Positions 27,115-36,254 are shown, numbered from the stretch's first letter. The stretch: DNA of 64,000 bases from Anaerolineales bacterium UBA2317 (GCA_002345215.1 DDVH01000019.1:67865-131864); one strand, 5' to 3'. Translations and numbers: made by a program. The notes: generated by a model from the sequence alone, not told the origin.

Positions 27115-28013
27115 ACTATCATTTGCTCCGCCAAAGCAATCGCACCTAACACCCCAGACCGATTCCCTAAGCCCGGATGAACAATATACGACTCAATATC
27201 TTCAAGAATCGCTTTGGATTGAATATAGCCATTGATCAGGTCACGAGTGCGGGTTTGGATTTTAGGCAAAAGATGAGGGATAGAACCAATTCCACCCCCA
27301 AGAATGAGGCGTTGTGGAGAGAAGGTCAAGATGTAACTGCTGAGTGCTTGGGCGATGTAATCCACTTCCAAATCCCAAGCAAGATGGTCTTGTGATAATA
27401 AATTTCCAGGCATGCCCCAACGTTTTTCAATCGCAACACCAGAAGCAAGCCCTTCAAAACAATCTCCATGAAATTGACAAACACCATTGAATGGGTCTTT
27501 TTCCAAATTATGTTTTACAGCGATATGACCCATTTCTGGATGAGTCATGCCATGTAAAAGTTTTCCTTGCACATACGCACCGCCGCCAATTCCCGTACCG
27601 ATGGTGAGATAAATAAATGTATGCAAACCTTGTGCTTTACCCCAACGCGATTCACCTAACGCCGCACCATTGACATCGGTATCAAACGCAATCGGAATAT
27701 CGAATTCAGTTTTTAACATCCCGACTACATTTGCATTCGACCAACCCGCTTTTGTAGTTGGCAAAATATGACCATACGTTTTTGATTCAGGGTTTGGGTC
27801 TAATGGACCAAAACAAGCAAAGCCGATAGCAGATAATTTTCCCAATGATTCTTCTTGTTGTTTAAAAAATTCGATGACGTTTCGCATCGTCTCTTCGGGG
27901 AAAGTTGTTTCAATTCGCGCCTCAGCTTTTATTTTGTGTGGATTTGTTCCCACCGCGCAGACAAATTTCGTGCCTCCGCCTTCAATGCCTCCGAAGAGAT
28001 GATTGTTTTTCAT
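27105..28013 (-). CDS. ROK family sugar kinase (fructokinase-like)
   Basis: 302 residues. The ATP-binding start is GGIEGGGTKFVCAVG, the catalytic region is TDVNGAALGE, TIGTGIGGGAYV follows, and the zinc site is HPEMGH...CQFHGDCFEGLASG. This zinc pattern is typical of the fructokinase/GmuE branch. It should phosphorylate a hexose released by the upstream hydrolase. It is the last gene of the sugar locus, 39 nt after the trehalose synthase gene. Confidence 0.88.
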   Translation of the reverse strand: MKNNHLFGGIEGGGTKFVCAVGTNPHKIKAEARIETTFPEETMRNVIEFFKQQEESLGKLSAIGFACFGPLDPNPESKTYGHILPTTKAGWSNANVVGMLKTEFDIPIAFDTDVNGAALGESRWGKAQGLHTFIYLTIGTGIGGGAYVQGKLLHGMTHPEMGHIAVKHNLEKDPFNGVCQFHGDCFEGLASGVAIEKRWGMPGNLLSQDHLAWDLEVDYIAQALSSYILTFSPQRLILGGGIGSIPHLLPKIQTRTRDLINGYIQSKAILEDIESYIVHPGLGNRSGVLGAIALAEQMIVKN

Positions 28014-28052
28014 TTGGTCTCTGATATTTCATTCTTCGCAAGAATGTGAATT

Positions 28053-29654
28053 TTATTTCTGCATTTGTAACCATAAATATTCATATGGTTGAAGCGTTAA
28101 CGCCTCATCTAGTACATGTGCATCGCCCGCGAACAAATCAAAATAATTCTTTTGATATTGTATTGGAAGTTTTACGCTTTGAGTAGACGAACTTAAATTA
28201 TTTAAGATCAGCATGGTGTCATCTTCATATTCACGGATGTAAACGGCTACGGCTGGATTGTTTGCATCAACCCATTGCATACTACTGCTCCCGAAGGCGG
28301 CATGTTTCCTGCGTACAGCAATCATCCTTTTCATAGCATTGAATAATGAATCAGGGTCATTGATCTGGCTAGCAACATTGACGTTTTGATAACCCAACTT
28401 CCCTTTTACAAATTCAGAGGATGTTTTTCCTCTGGTAAAGCCTGCATACGGTGAATCATCCCATTGCATGGGAGTTCGCACGCCATTTCGGTCTGGTAAA
28501 TCTAAATTTTCTCCCATCCCAATTTCATCACCGTAATACACAATTGGTGAGCCGGGCAACGTGAATAACAAAGAGTTTGCCAATTCAATTTTGCGGCGGT
28601 CATTATCTAATAATGGAGCAAGCCGACGACGAATGCCTAAATTACTTTTCATGCGTGGCTCTGGGGCATATTGTTCCCACATCCATTTTCTTTCTTCAGG
28701 CGTGACCATTTCTAATGTCAATTCATCATGGTTGCGTAAGAACGTACACCACTGACAATTTTCTGGAATGGCTGGCGTGCGATTCATAATCTCTTGCATG
28801 TCTTGATAGCGTCCTTTTTTCAAAGACATATAAATCCGCGGCATGATAGGGAAGTGAAAGCCCATGTGAAATTCATCGCCATCTCCAAAATATAAACGCA
28901 CTTCTTCAGGGTATTGATTCGCTTCACACAACAAAATTCGTCCGGGGTAGTTTTTCTCAATGAAAGCACGTAACTTTTTTAAGTAAGCATGTGTCTCTGG
29001 TAAGTTTTCACAATTTGTGCCTTCGCGTTCAAAAAGGTAAGGAACTGCATCCGCACGAAAACCATCTATCCCCAAGTCTAGCCAGAAGCGGGCTACATTT
29101 AACATCTCCTCTTGCACTTTAGGATTGTCATAATTTAAATCTGGTTGGCTGGAGTAAAAACGATGCCAAAAATATTGCCCTGCCTTTTCATCCCATGCCC
29201 AATTGGATGTTTCAGTATCTATAAAAATAATGCGAGCATCTTTATATTTTTCGTCTGTATCACTCCACACATAATAATCACGATAGGGTGATTTTTTATC
29301 AGCACGCGAGGCTTGAAACCACGGGTGTTGGTCAGACGTATGATTCAAAACCAAATCCATAATGACGCGAATATTGCGTGCATGTGCCTTTGAAATTATT
29401 TCTTTCAAATCATCTAACGAACCATAAGCAGAATCAACATTGTAATAATCAGCAATATCATACCCATCATCATTTAATGGCGATGGATAAATTGGCATAA
29501 GCCAAATACAATCAATACCTAATGTTTGCAAGTAATCCAATTTTTCGGCAATGCCGTGTAAATCTCCGCGACCATCCCCATTACTATCTTTGAACGAACG
29601 CACAGAGATTTGATAAAAAACAGCGTTTTTGTACCACAAGTTTTGATTCATCAT
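28053..29654 (-). CDS. treS: Trehalose synthase / maltose alpha-D-glucosyltransferase (GH13)
   Basis: 533 residues. GH13 regions are clear: DLVLNHTSDQHPWFQ, GFRADAVPYL with the nucleophile Asp, LLCEANQ with the acid Glu, and FLRNHDELTLEM. The insert IDTETSNWAWDEKAGQYFWH is typical of TreS. It interconverts maltose and trehalose. Its start is 2 nt after the GH63-like stop, so they are in one operon. Other GH13 specificities (e.g. sucrose-active) are less likely. Confidence 0.88.
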   Translation of the reverse strand: MMNQNLWYKNAVFYQISVRSFKDSNGDGRGDLHGIAEKLDYLQTLGIDCIWLMPIYPSPLNDDGYDIADYYNVDSAYGSLDDLKEIISKAHARNIRVIMDLVLNHTSDQHPWFQASRADKKSPYRDYYVWSDTDEKYKDARIIFIDTETSNWAWDEKAGQYFWHRFYSSQPDLNYDNPKVQEEMLNVARFWLDLGIDGFRADAVPYLFEREGTNCENLPETHAYLKKLRAFIEKNYPGRILLCEANQYPEEVRLYFGDGDEFHMGFHFPIMPRIYMSLKKGRYQDMQEIMNRTPAIPENCQWCTFLRNHDELTLEMVTPEERKWMWEQYAPEPRMKSNLGIRRRLAPLLDNDRRKIELANSLLFTLPGSPIVYYGDEIGMGENLDLPDRNGVRTPMQWDDSPYAGFTRGKTSSEFVKGKLGYQNVNVASQINDPDSLFNAMKRMIAVRRKHAAFGSSSMQWVDANNPAVAVYIREYEDDTMLILNNLSSSTQSVKLPIQYQKNYFDLFAGDAHVLDEALTLQPYEYLWLQMQK

Positions 29655-29655
29655 C

Positions 29656-31377
29656 TTAATTATTTCGACTCTCTTTATATTCTTGAATTGCTAATTCGAT
29701 AAATACCGCCGCACTCCACCCGAAAATTGGTGCCGCAGTGGCAGGTGCTTCTCCCGTTTTGGCATTGTAGTATTCGCGTATGCCCGGCTGACTTGCAATC
29801 AAATCTAACGTTTTTGTTCTCAATTCTTTTGCTAATTCAACTTCACCAATTTTTTGTAAGGCTTCAATAAAAAAGTAATTGATGTTCGCCCACACGGGTC
29901 CACGCCACATTTTGTTTTCTGAATAGGTAGCATCATCAAAAGCAACCGTTGGTAATCCGAAACGTCCCCAAAACTTGTTTGGGTTCGTGAGATGTGCCAA
30001 TATTTTTTCATTTATTTCTTTTGGTAATTTGCTTATCCAAAGCGGATACAAATTGAAAGGCGTTATCACTGGGATATGTTTTTCGTTATGCAAAGCATCA
30101 AAGATGCCTGCTTCTTCATCCCATAAATGTTCAATGATTCTTTGCGTTAATTCATCTGCTTTATTTTTCCAAAGCGTGGCTTCATCATGTTTGCCGAGTA
30201 GTTTTGCAATTTCAGCCAAGGCATTCATTTGAAGTATTAAGTAAGTATTGATATCCGGCGATTCAACCGGCATTCCAAAATCCCATAACGGACTATTATC
30301 TAAACCTGAAGAATATGGATGTGTGTATTGCACAATGCCATCGTTATCATCATCATTGTGTTTAAACCACCAAGCGTTCTCACGTTTCAATGGTTCGTAA
30401 ATTTCTTTTAAAAATTCAATATCATTATCTGTTTCATAAATTTTCAATGCCGCCCACGCCATAATGGGTGGTTTGGTCACGCGTGCATGAATCGGATGAT
30501 GAATCTCTGACACCACACCTTCATCAAAAATTGCATCAGGCAACATGCCATCTTCAAGTTGATTCGCTAGCATCGCACGAATTTGATTTTGTGCAAGTTT
30601 TATATCAATATGTTGAAAGGCAAGCGCATGAAGCGCACTATCCCATAACCACGCGCCAACATAAAATGCTTTGGTGGGCATCATGCTTTCATATTTCACA
30701 AAACCATTTGGGCTGACCAAATTATTCGCCATCACCCACCACGCATACGCATATTTTTCACGACGTGATTCACAAACAGGGGGAACCATATCAAACCATT
30801 TTTGCCAGCGAGTTTGGGCTTCATGTTTTGCAATAGAAAAAGGTTTTGTATTGAATGAATCATCATTGCCAATATGTAATGTCAATGCACAATCATCTTG
30901 TGACTCAATCATTAATTCAACATTCAGACCTTGCTTTTGATTTTTCATTATCTTTCCATTGCTCACTTGATAAAACGCATCACGCTTTCCATTTGACCAT
31001 TTCAACGAGCGGATTTGAAAACGCATCCCGACTACGGTTTGGCTTGGTACACCAAATGACAAAGTTTTTTCATCCTGAAACACGATTTGAATCTCGCCTA
31101 TGTTTGTTTCAAATCTCAACATGTCTGCTGATGAAGAAGTTTTGAAATCTAAAACATTTCCATCTTCATCAATGAACTCTAAATTTTCAATCAACGGCAG
31201 ACGTTTCAAATAACTTTCAATGCCTGCTTCATAATTGATTAATCGCTCTGCCAATTTGATATATAAAGCAGGTTTATCCGCATGTTGATACACCAGTAGG
31301 CGTGAGCCTCTGTCACTAAATGGAACTTGCTTAATATCAATTTGATTTTCTAAGAGATGCAACACAGCCGCGTTCAA
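29656..31377 (-). CDS. GH63/MGH1-like alpha-glycoside hydrolase
   Basis: 573 residues. The second half is an (alpha/alpha)6 barrel of the GH63/glycogen-debranching type: YVGAWLWDSALHALAF, LEDGMLPDAIFDEG, SGLDNSPLWDFG, and YSENKMWRGPVWANINYFF. Characterised relatives act on glucosylglycerate or mannosylglycerate and on oligosaccharide glucosides; the exact substrate here is unknown. No signal peptide, so it is cytoplasmic and acts after import. The start is a TTG directly following the permease stop (TAATTG), with AAAGG 4 nt upstream. Confidence 0.75.
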   Translation of the reverse strand: MNAAVLHLLENQIDIKQVPFSDRGSRLLVYQHADKPALYIKLAERLINYEAGIESYLKRLPLIENLEFIDEDGNVLDFKTSSSADMLRFETNIGEIQIVFQDEKTLSFGVPSQTVVGMRFQIRSLKWSNGKRDAFYQVSNGKIMKNQKQGLNVELMIESQDDCALTLHIGNDDSFNTKPFSIAKHEAQTRWQKWFDMVPPVCESRREKYAYAWWVMANNLVSPNGFVKYESMMPTKAFYVGAWLWDSALHALAFQHIDIKLAQNQIRAMLANQLEDGMLPDAIFDEGVVSEIHHPIHARVTKPPIMAWAALKIYETDNDIEFLKEIYEPLKRENAWWFKHNDDDNDGIVQYTHPYSSGLDNSPLWDFGMPVESPDINTYLILQMNALAEIAKLLGKHDEATLWKNKADELTQRIIEHLWDEEAGIFDALHNEKHIPVITPFNLYPLWISKLPKEINEKILAHLTNPNKFWGRFGLPTVAFDDATYSENKMWRGPVWANINYFFIEALQKIGEVELAKELRTKTLDLIASQPGIREYYNAKTGEAPATAAPIFGWSAAVFIELAIQEYKESRNN

Positions 31378-32562
31378 TTAACCTTTGACCGCGCCAGCCA
31401 ACATGCCGCGCACAAAATAGCGTTGTAAGGCAAAGAACACAATCATCGGCAACAACATAGAAAGGAAAGCCGAAGCAGTTAATAACTGCCAGCCTGCACC
31501 GAGGGATGTCACCATATTACTGATTTGATAGGTCATCACTGGAGTTGTGCCACCAAGGAATACCAATGCCACAAGCAAATCATTCCAAACCCACAAGAAT
31601 TGGAAGATACCCAATGATGCAATTGCTGGCATGGCAAGCGGAAGCACAAGTTTATAAAAAGCCGTCCAATGGGATGCGCCATCTAAATAAGCAGATTCAA
31701 ACAAGTCTCTTGGAAGCGAGCCGAGGAAGTTTCGCATCAAGTAAATTGCATACGGCATACCAAATCCAGTATGGAAGAGCCATACACCGAGGAATGTTCC
31801 ATTCAAACCTAATTGAGCATACAAACGAGAGATTGGAACTAACGTCATTTGTAATGGAACCACTTGCAAGCCAACCAAGATGGCGAAGAGTAAAAAGCGT
31901 CCCTTAAAATCAAGCCAGGCAAAAGCGTAGCCTGCAAAAGCCGCGAAAAGAATCGGTAATATCGTCGCTGGAATTGTGACGAGTAAACTATTCAAAAACG
32001 CTCGCCCCATGCCGCGCGGATTCAATAAATCGCTAGCGTCACAAGCCAAATCTAATGAAGCAGTGCCAGCAGCACAATCTTGCTGATAAGTGCTAGTGCC
32101 TCGATAACCAACGAGTGCATCAATGTAATTGCTGAATGTGAAACGTGGTTGCTCATCAATGCCAGAAATGTTTCTGAGGTACACAGCAATATCTGCCGCG
32201 GCTTGCGCTTCTGGAATTTGAATATTTTGCATGTGTGGTTGACCATCAATTTCAGAGTTCAAGGCATTTAACAATTGAAGCGAACGTGGGAATTGACTTA
32301 CAAGTTCTGGGTTTGTCAGGTTTGCATTTGGAAGTGCATCTCCATTTGCACCATGACATTCCGCACAGTATTGCGTGAATTCAGCAGAACCACGTGGAGG
32401 TGACATCACTGTCCACCAACCGGAAGTATTGATTGCTTGAGAAGGTCGGAGTGAAGTGACCAACAAACCAAATGTCGGCAAGACCCACACCAAAATCATA
32501 AAGATAACAATGAAGTGCGTGGGTATCTGATTGAGGATTTTGTTAATACGGTCGCGGTTCAT
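31378..32562 (-). CDS. Carbohydrate ABC transporter permease (MalG-type) with an inserted cytochrome c domain
   Basis: 394 residues instead of the usual 270-300. TM1 is at residues 15-38. Residues about 56-134 form a class I cytochrome c-like domain in the first outside loop: haem motif CAECH (66-70), GANGDALPNANLTNP, a Met candidate at 111 (GQPHM), and a terminal helix ADIAVYLRNIS. Then come RFTFSNYIDALVGYRGT, a Cys pair (163, 174), the remaining helices, and the EAA loop YLDGASHWTAFYKLVLP. The permease part should form the sugar channel with the MalF-type partner, whose gene overlaps it by 4 nt. The haem domain faces the side where cytochrome c maturation occurs. Confidence 0.9.
   Translation of the reverse strand: MNRDRINKILNQIPTHFIVIFMILVWVLPTFGLLVTSLRPSQAINTSGWWTVMSPPRGSAEFTQYCAECHGANGDALPNANLTNPELVSQFPRSLQLLNALNSEIDGQPHMQNIQIPEAQAAADIAVYLRNISGIDEQPRFTFSNYIDALVGYRGTSTYQQDCAAGTASLDLACDASDLLNPRGMGRAFLNSLLVTIPATILPILFAAFAGYAFAWLDFKGRFLLFAILVGLQVVPLQMTLVPISRLYAQLGLNGTFLGVWLFHTGFGMPYAIYLMRNFLGSLPRDLFESAYLDGASHWTAFYKLVLPLAMPAIASLGIFQFLWVWNDLLVALVFLGGTTPVMTYQISNMVTSLGAGWQLLTASAFLSMLLPMIVFFALQRYFVRGMLAGAVKG
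32161..32397 (-). other. Cytochrome c-like domain within the permease gene
   Basis: Nucleotides encoding permease residues 56-134. The CxxCH codons are at 32353-32367. The domain is in frame, without stops, and uses codons like the rest of the gene. Confidence 0.88.
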
Positions 32563-33521
32563 CGCATTTCCTCCTGAGCCAGAAAACGTTTAATGTTGAA
32601 ATAAATAAATGGAATAATCGCCAACACCAGCACGACTGCTACTGCCGTACCACGACCCACATTGAAGTTAATATACATTTCGGTATACATGCGGTTGGCA
32701 ATTACATCTGTTCCAAAATTTCCCCCAGTCATCACATATACAATATCAAATAATTTCAAAACATTAATGACCATCGTAGTCACTACAACTGTAATGGTCG
32801 GCATAATAATTGGAACCATGATTCTCCAAAATACAGTCCATTCAGTTGCACCATCTACACGCGCGGCTTCAAGCACTTCATCCGGCACGGCTTTCAAAGC
32901 CGCCGAAAGAATCGTCATGCAAAAGCCAGTCCAAATCCATACGCCTACTACTACCAAAGCCAATGTATTAATTTGCGGAACAGATAAAAAGGCAATCGGT
33001 TGTCCACCTAATGATGTGATAATTGAATTTAGTAAACCGATTTGCACTTGTTGCGTGCCATAGTCATATACAAATTTCCAGATGATACCTGCGCCCACAA
33101 AGGAAACTGCCATTGGCATAAAGATGATGGCTTTAGCCAACGCTTCATACCTGACCCGGTCTGCTAACACCGCGAAAGCTAATCCTAAGCCGACAGTTCC
33201 GCTCACCATCAACACAATCCACTTGAGCGTATTTCCATACGAGGATTGCCAAAAAGAAGTCCAAAATGTGCTAAACGATGTCGTATCAAATTCTGCTGTT
33301 AGAGCATAACGATAATTTTCAAATACACCCCAACATGGGTTTCCTTCTACACAAGTTGTTGCGGCAGAGGCTGAGCCATCCCTATTTTTTAAACTTAAAG
33401 AAATCGTATTTATCATGGGATACACGATAAAAAAAGTCATAATCAATAAGGCGGGTAACAGATATAACCATGGTGCTAAGCCACCTTGTTTCATAATTTT
33501 TGGCACAGACTGTGAAGACAT
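32559..33521 (-). CDS. Carbohydrate ABC transporter permease (MalF-type)
   Basis: 320 residues with six membrane helices and the EAA loop EAARVDGATEWTVFWRIMVP. After TM1 an outside loop holds a Cys pair (57 and 63, TCVEGNPC) and further polar sequence, longer than in compact homologues. It pairs with the cytochrome-bearing permease, whose start overlaps this stop by 4 nt. A hairpin and the binding-protein gene lie upstream. Confidence 0.9.
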   Translation of the reverse strand: MSSQSVPKIMKQGGLAPWLYLLPALLIMTFFIVYPMINTISLSLKNRDGSASAATTCVEGNPCWGVFENYRYALTAEFDTTSFSTFWTSFWQSSYGNTLKWIVLMVSGTVGLGLAFAVLADRVRYEALAKAIIFMPMAVSFVGAGIIWKFVYDYGTQQVQIGLLNSIITSLGGQPIAFLSVPQINTLALVVVGVWIWTGFCMTILSAALKAVPDEVLEAARVDGATEWTVFWRIMVPIIMPTITVVVTTMVINVLKLFDIVYVMTGGNFGTDVIANRMYTEMYINFNVGRGTAVAVVLVLAIIPFIYFNIKRFLAQEEMR

Positions 33522-33546
33522 TTCAGCCTCCTTGGCAATTCCAGAT

Positions 33547-33580
33547 TGAGGATGCTTCCTTGTTCAAGGAAGCATCCTCA
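33547..33580 (-). other. Stem-loop between binding-protein and first permease gene
   Basis: 16-bp perfect arms (33547-33562, 33565-33580) with a 2-nt central spacer and no T tract. It is more likely an mRNA-stabilising or processing hairpin than a terminator, and comparable hairpins occur in the two other importer operons. Confidence 0.72.
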
Positions 33581-33599
33581 AATTTATAACTTAATCAAT

Positions 33600-34934
33600 T
33601 TACTTTAAGGCTTCGGCTTGCACTGCCGCCGCTTGGGCTAAAGCACTTGCAAGGTCAGAACCATTCACAAAGTCCACAATCGCAGTCCATTCAGCACTAC
33701 CAAAACCACCAGGGATGGTATCGCCAATGTCAGGTGTGAATCCTTGTGTGGCATAGAAGGCTTCTGCTTTCTTAATTAAGGATGGGTCTGTGTAATTACC
33801 AGCCGCACCTTTGTTTGGTGAAAGGTCGAAACCAGCCGCCGCCCAATTTGCACCACCTTCTGGTGAAGAGAGGTAAGAAACAAGGGCTTGTACAGCAGGT
33901 TTATCACTAAAAGCCATCATCCAGTCTGAACCACCTTGTAAACCTTGAGCACCGGGCACAACAAAGAAGTCATAATCTGTACCGAAGACTAAATCTGGGA
34001 ATTGTTTTTGAACTTCACCGCCAGCAAAACCAGATTGTTTAACCATCATGGCTTCAGCAGGGTCACTGAATGGTTTGTAAATTGCATCAAGGAATGGGGT
34101 AGAGAGAGTCCCTTGTGCGCCACCAACTGTATAGAGTGGGTCAGTTGCCCATTTGCCATACGTTTCATAGGCTTGAACGACACCGGCATCGTCATAAGGA
34201 ATGGAACCGTCAATAATGCCCATTACATATTCAGGACCTTGTTGAACAAGCATAATATCTTGTAAGAAGTCTGAGCCAGTCCAACCAGTTGCATCACCAG
34301 ATTCCATACCCATAGACCATGGCACATTACCATCTGCAACCATTTGTTCTACGAGTGCATCAAGTTCATCCCATGTGGTTGGAACGCTATAACCAAGTGC
34401 TTCAAAGTTTAAGGGGCTATACCAAATAATGGTTTTGATATCGGACTTAACAGGAAGACCTAACCATCTGCCATTAATTACGCCGGGGTCAATTGCGCCG
34501 GGGATGTAAGCATCTGCATTGGCGCCGAGTTCATCCATAGCAACCAATTGTTCTTGATATTGAGTCAATTGGGTAATATTCCAGAAAGCAATATCTGGTG
34601 GAGTTCCGGCTTGAACGCGAGTATCTAATAAGGCTTGGTCACGGGTTGATTCTGGGCGTAAAACAATGCCACAGGTATCAACGAGCGGTTGGAGGATTTG
34701 GTTGAGGCGTTCTTCTTCCTGACCAGACCATTGATATAACAGACTAAGTTCATCGCCGGGTTGTGTGCCCATACACATATCATCGGAAACTGGGGCTTCT
34801 TCTGTTTGAGATTCGGTTTCAGCAGGTGCTTCTGTTGCTGGGGATTGCGTGGCTGGGGTACTGCCACCACATGCTACTAAAAACAAAGAAGCAATCGTTA
34901 ACAAGGCAAAAATTTGCCAGAACATCTTTTTCAT
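33600..34934 (-). CDS. Carbohydrate ABC transporter substrate-binding lipoprotein (family 1)
   Basis: 444 residues. Lipobox LFLVACGG, a Thr/Glu/Pro-rich linker, then a family 1 sugar-binding fold (PPDIAFWNITQLTQYQ, WYSPLNFEALGYSVPTTWDEL, LVSYLSSPEGGANWAA). It should deliver an oligosaccharide, plausibly an alpha-glucoside given treS and the GH63-like gene, to the two permeases. The start 34934 has AAGGAGAG 6 nt upstream. Expression is likely controlled by the LacI protein at the operators 35049-35077. Confidence 0.9.
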   Translation of the reverse strand: MKKMFWQIFALLTIASLFLVACGGSTPATQSPATEAPAETESQTEEAPVSDDMCMGTQPGDELSLLYQWSGQEEERLNQILQPLVDTCGIVLRPESTRDQALLDTRVQAGTPPDIAFWNITQLTQYQEQLVAMDELGANADAYIPGAIDPGVINGRWLGLPVKSDIKTIIWYSPLNFEALGYSVPTTWDELDALVEQMVADGNVPWSMGMESGDATGWTGSDFLQDIMLVQQGPEYVMGIIDGSIPYDDAGVVQAYETYGKWATDPLYTVGGAQGTLSTPFLDAIYKPFSDPAEAMMVKQSGFAGGEVQKQFPDLVFGTDYDFFVVPGAQGLQGGSDWMMAFSDKPAVQALVSYLSSPEGGANWAAAGFDLSPNKGAAGNYTDPSLIKKAEAFYATQGFTPDIGDTIPGGFGSAEWTAIVDFVNGSDLASALAQAAAVQAEALK

Positions 34935-35048
34935 TCTTCTCTCCTTGTAAGAATCTAAAGTATTTGCAATTTGCATTAAATGGGGGGACGTCAGTTTTTT
35001 CGAAGGCACCTCCTTGAGAAGTTGAAGACTGCACGAATGGACTGAATA

Positions 35049-35077
35049 TGAAAGCGTTTTTATGAAAGCACTTTCAT
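35049..35077. promoter_or_regulatory. LacI-type operator pair in the sugar operon promoter
   Basis: TGAAAGCACTTTCA at 35063-35076 is a near-perfect palindrome identical to one before the lacI-type gene (36187-36200). A half-matching TGAAAGCGTTTTTA lies beside it at 35049-35062. Confidence 0.8.
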
Positions 35078-35082
35078 AAAAA

Positions 35083-35111
35083 CAGTATAGCACATCTGAT
35101 TTGAAAGTCAA
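35083..35111 (-). promoter_or_regulatory. Sugar operon promoter
   Basis: On the minus strand, TTGACT, a 16-nt spacer and TATACT, immediately upstream of the operator pair. This is one of the few promoters here with a good -35 box. A repressor on the operator would cover the transcription start. Confidence 0.65.
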
Positions 35112-35160
35112 TACATTTTCTAAAATCAATTTTTAACTATGAGAAAAATTGCACAAATGA

Positions 35161-36171
35161 TTATGTCGTATCGCGTTCAATTAACAACAATGGTAAGTTA
35201 ATATGTTGTAAAGGTCTATCTGCTTCACTAATGCGCGCCAGTAAAATTTCGGCGGCTAATCTCCCCGATTCATCTAAATGTTGGCGCACGGTTGTTAAGT
35301 CCACATATTCTGCTGTGTCTACATCATCAAAGCCGACGATTGCTAAATCATCTGGAACTTTAATATTTAATTGTCGTGCAATTTTCATAATACCGAATGC
35401 TTGCGTATCAGACGCGGCAAAGATAGCGGTAGGCGGCTTTGGTAGATTTAATAACTCTTGCGCCGCTTGTCTTGTTTCTTTTTGCGTATACGGCGCCGAC
35501 TTAACATACGCCTTCGGCAGAGATAACCCAGCCTCTTGTAAAGTTTGTTTGAATCCATTAAACCGTGAACGAACTGGATGAATCGCAAATTTTTCTGGTG
35601 GTTCAATATCACCAATAAATGCGACAGTTTTATGCCCTTTTTTAATTAAATGCTTTGCAACTAAATCTCCCCCATGTGTATCGTCAATTTGAATGCTATT
35701 GATGTCTGGATGCAGATATTCAATGAGCACTGTCCCCATGCCATTGATTGAAAGCCGTTTGGCATCTTGGTCATTAATCGCAAGCGACATGATAATTAAC
35801 CCATCAATGTTTCTCATCAATGGAATAGAAGATAGATAGCCTTGTAAATGGTCCATTGAGTCAACAGGGTAGATGACCAATTCATAGTTTGCTTTTGATA
35901 ATGCGGAGGCAACACCCCTTAACCTTTGTACAAATGATGGCGCAGTAAATAACGGAGTTAAGACACCAATTCGCCCAGTGCCTTGCATCGCACGTGCGCG
36001 CGCTTCCGCTTTGGGAACGAATCCCAAGCGGTCTATCGCATCCATTACTCTTTTTAGGGTTTCGGGGTTGACTTTATCAGAGGTGTTTAATACACGTGAG
36101 ATGGTGGAAATACTCACGCCGGAAAGTTTGGCTACATCGTAAATTGTAGGAGTTTTTTTAGTTGGAGCCAT
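35161..36171 (-). CDS. LacI family transcriptional regulator
   Basis: 336 residues. The N-terminal helix-turn-helix is TIYDVAKLSGVSISTISRVLN with the hinge helix following, then a sugar-binding core (AIFAASDTQAFGIM, VGFDDVDTAEYVDLTTVRQ). It should repress the sugar importer operon encoded just downstream, and itself, through TGAAAGCACTTTCA sites. The start at 36171 is chosen because the helix-turn-helix begins eight residues later and the operator ends 16 nt upstream. Confidence 0.92.
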   Translation of the reverse strand: MAPTKKTPTIYDVAKLSGVSISTISRVLNTSDKVNPETLKRVMDAIDRLGFVPKAEARARAMQGTGRIGVLTPLFTAPSFVQRLRGVASALSKANYELVIYPVDSMDHLQGYLSSIPLMRNIDGLIIMSLAINDQDAKRLSINGMGTVLIEYLHPDINSIQIDDTHGGDLVAKHLIKKGHKTVAFIGDIEPPEKFAIHPVRSRFNGFKQTLQEAGLSLPKAYVKSAPYTQKETRQAAQELLNLPKPPTAIFAASDTQAFGIMKIARQLNIKVPDDLAIVGFDDVDTAEYVDLTTVRQHLDESGRLAAEILLARISEADRPLQHINLPLLLIERDTT

Positions 36172-36186
36172 TTTCTGAAAGCCGTA

Positions 36187-36200
36187 TGAAAGCACTTTCA
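36187..36200. promoter_or_regulatory. LacI-type autoregulatory operator
   Basis: TGAAAGCACTTTCA, the same 14-mer as at 35063-35076. On the minus strand it directly follows TGTGCTAAACT, which resembles the TGTGCTATACT of the sugar operon promoter. Confidence 0.78.
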
Positions 36201-36254
36201 GTTTAGCACAAAAAAAATAAAAACGGAATATGGTTTATATCCACATTCCGAAAA

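Noticed and set aside
31888..31900. AAGCGTCCCTTAA match to the 30-nt repeat inside the cytochrome-bearing permease gene
   Set aside because: Only 13 nt agree and it encodes a conserved permease segment (KGRF), so chance is more likely.
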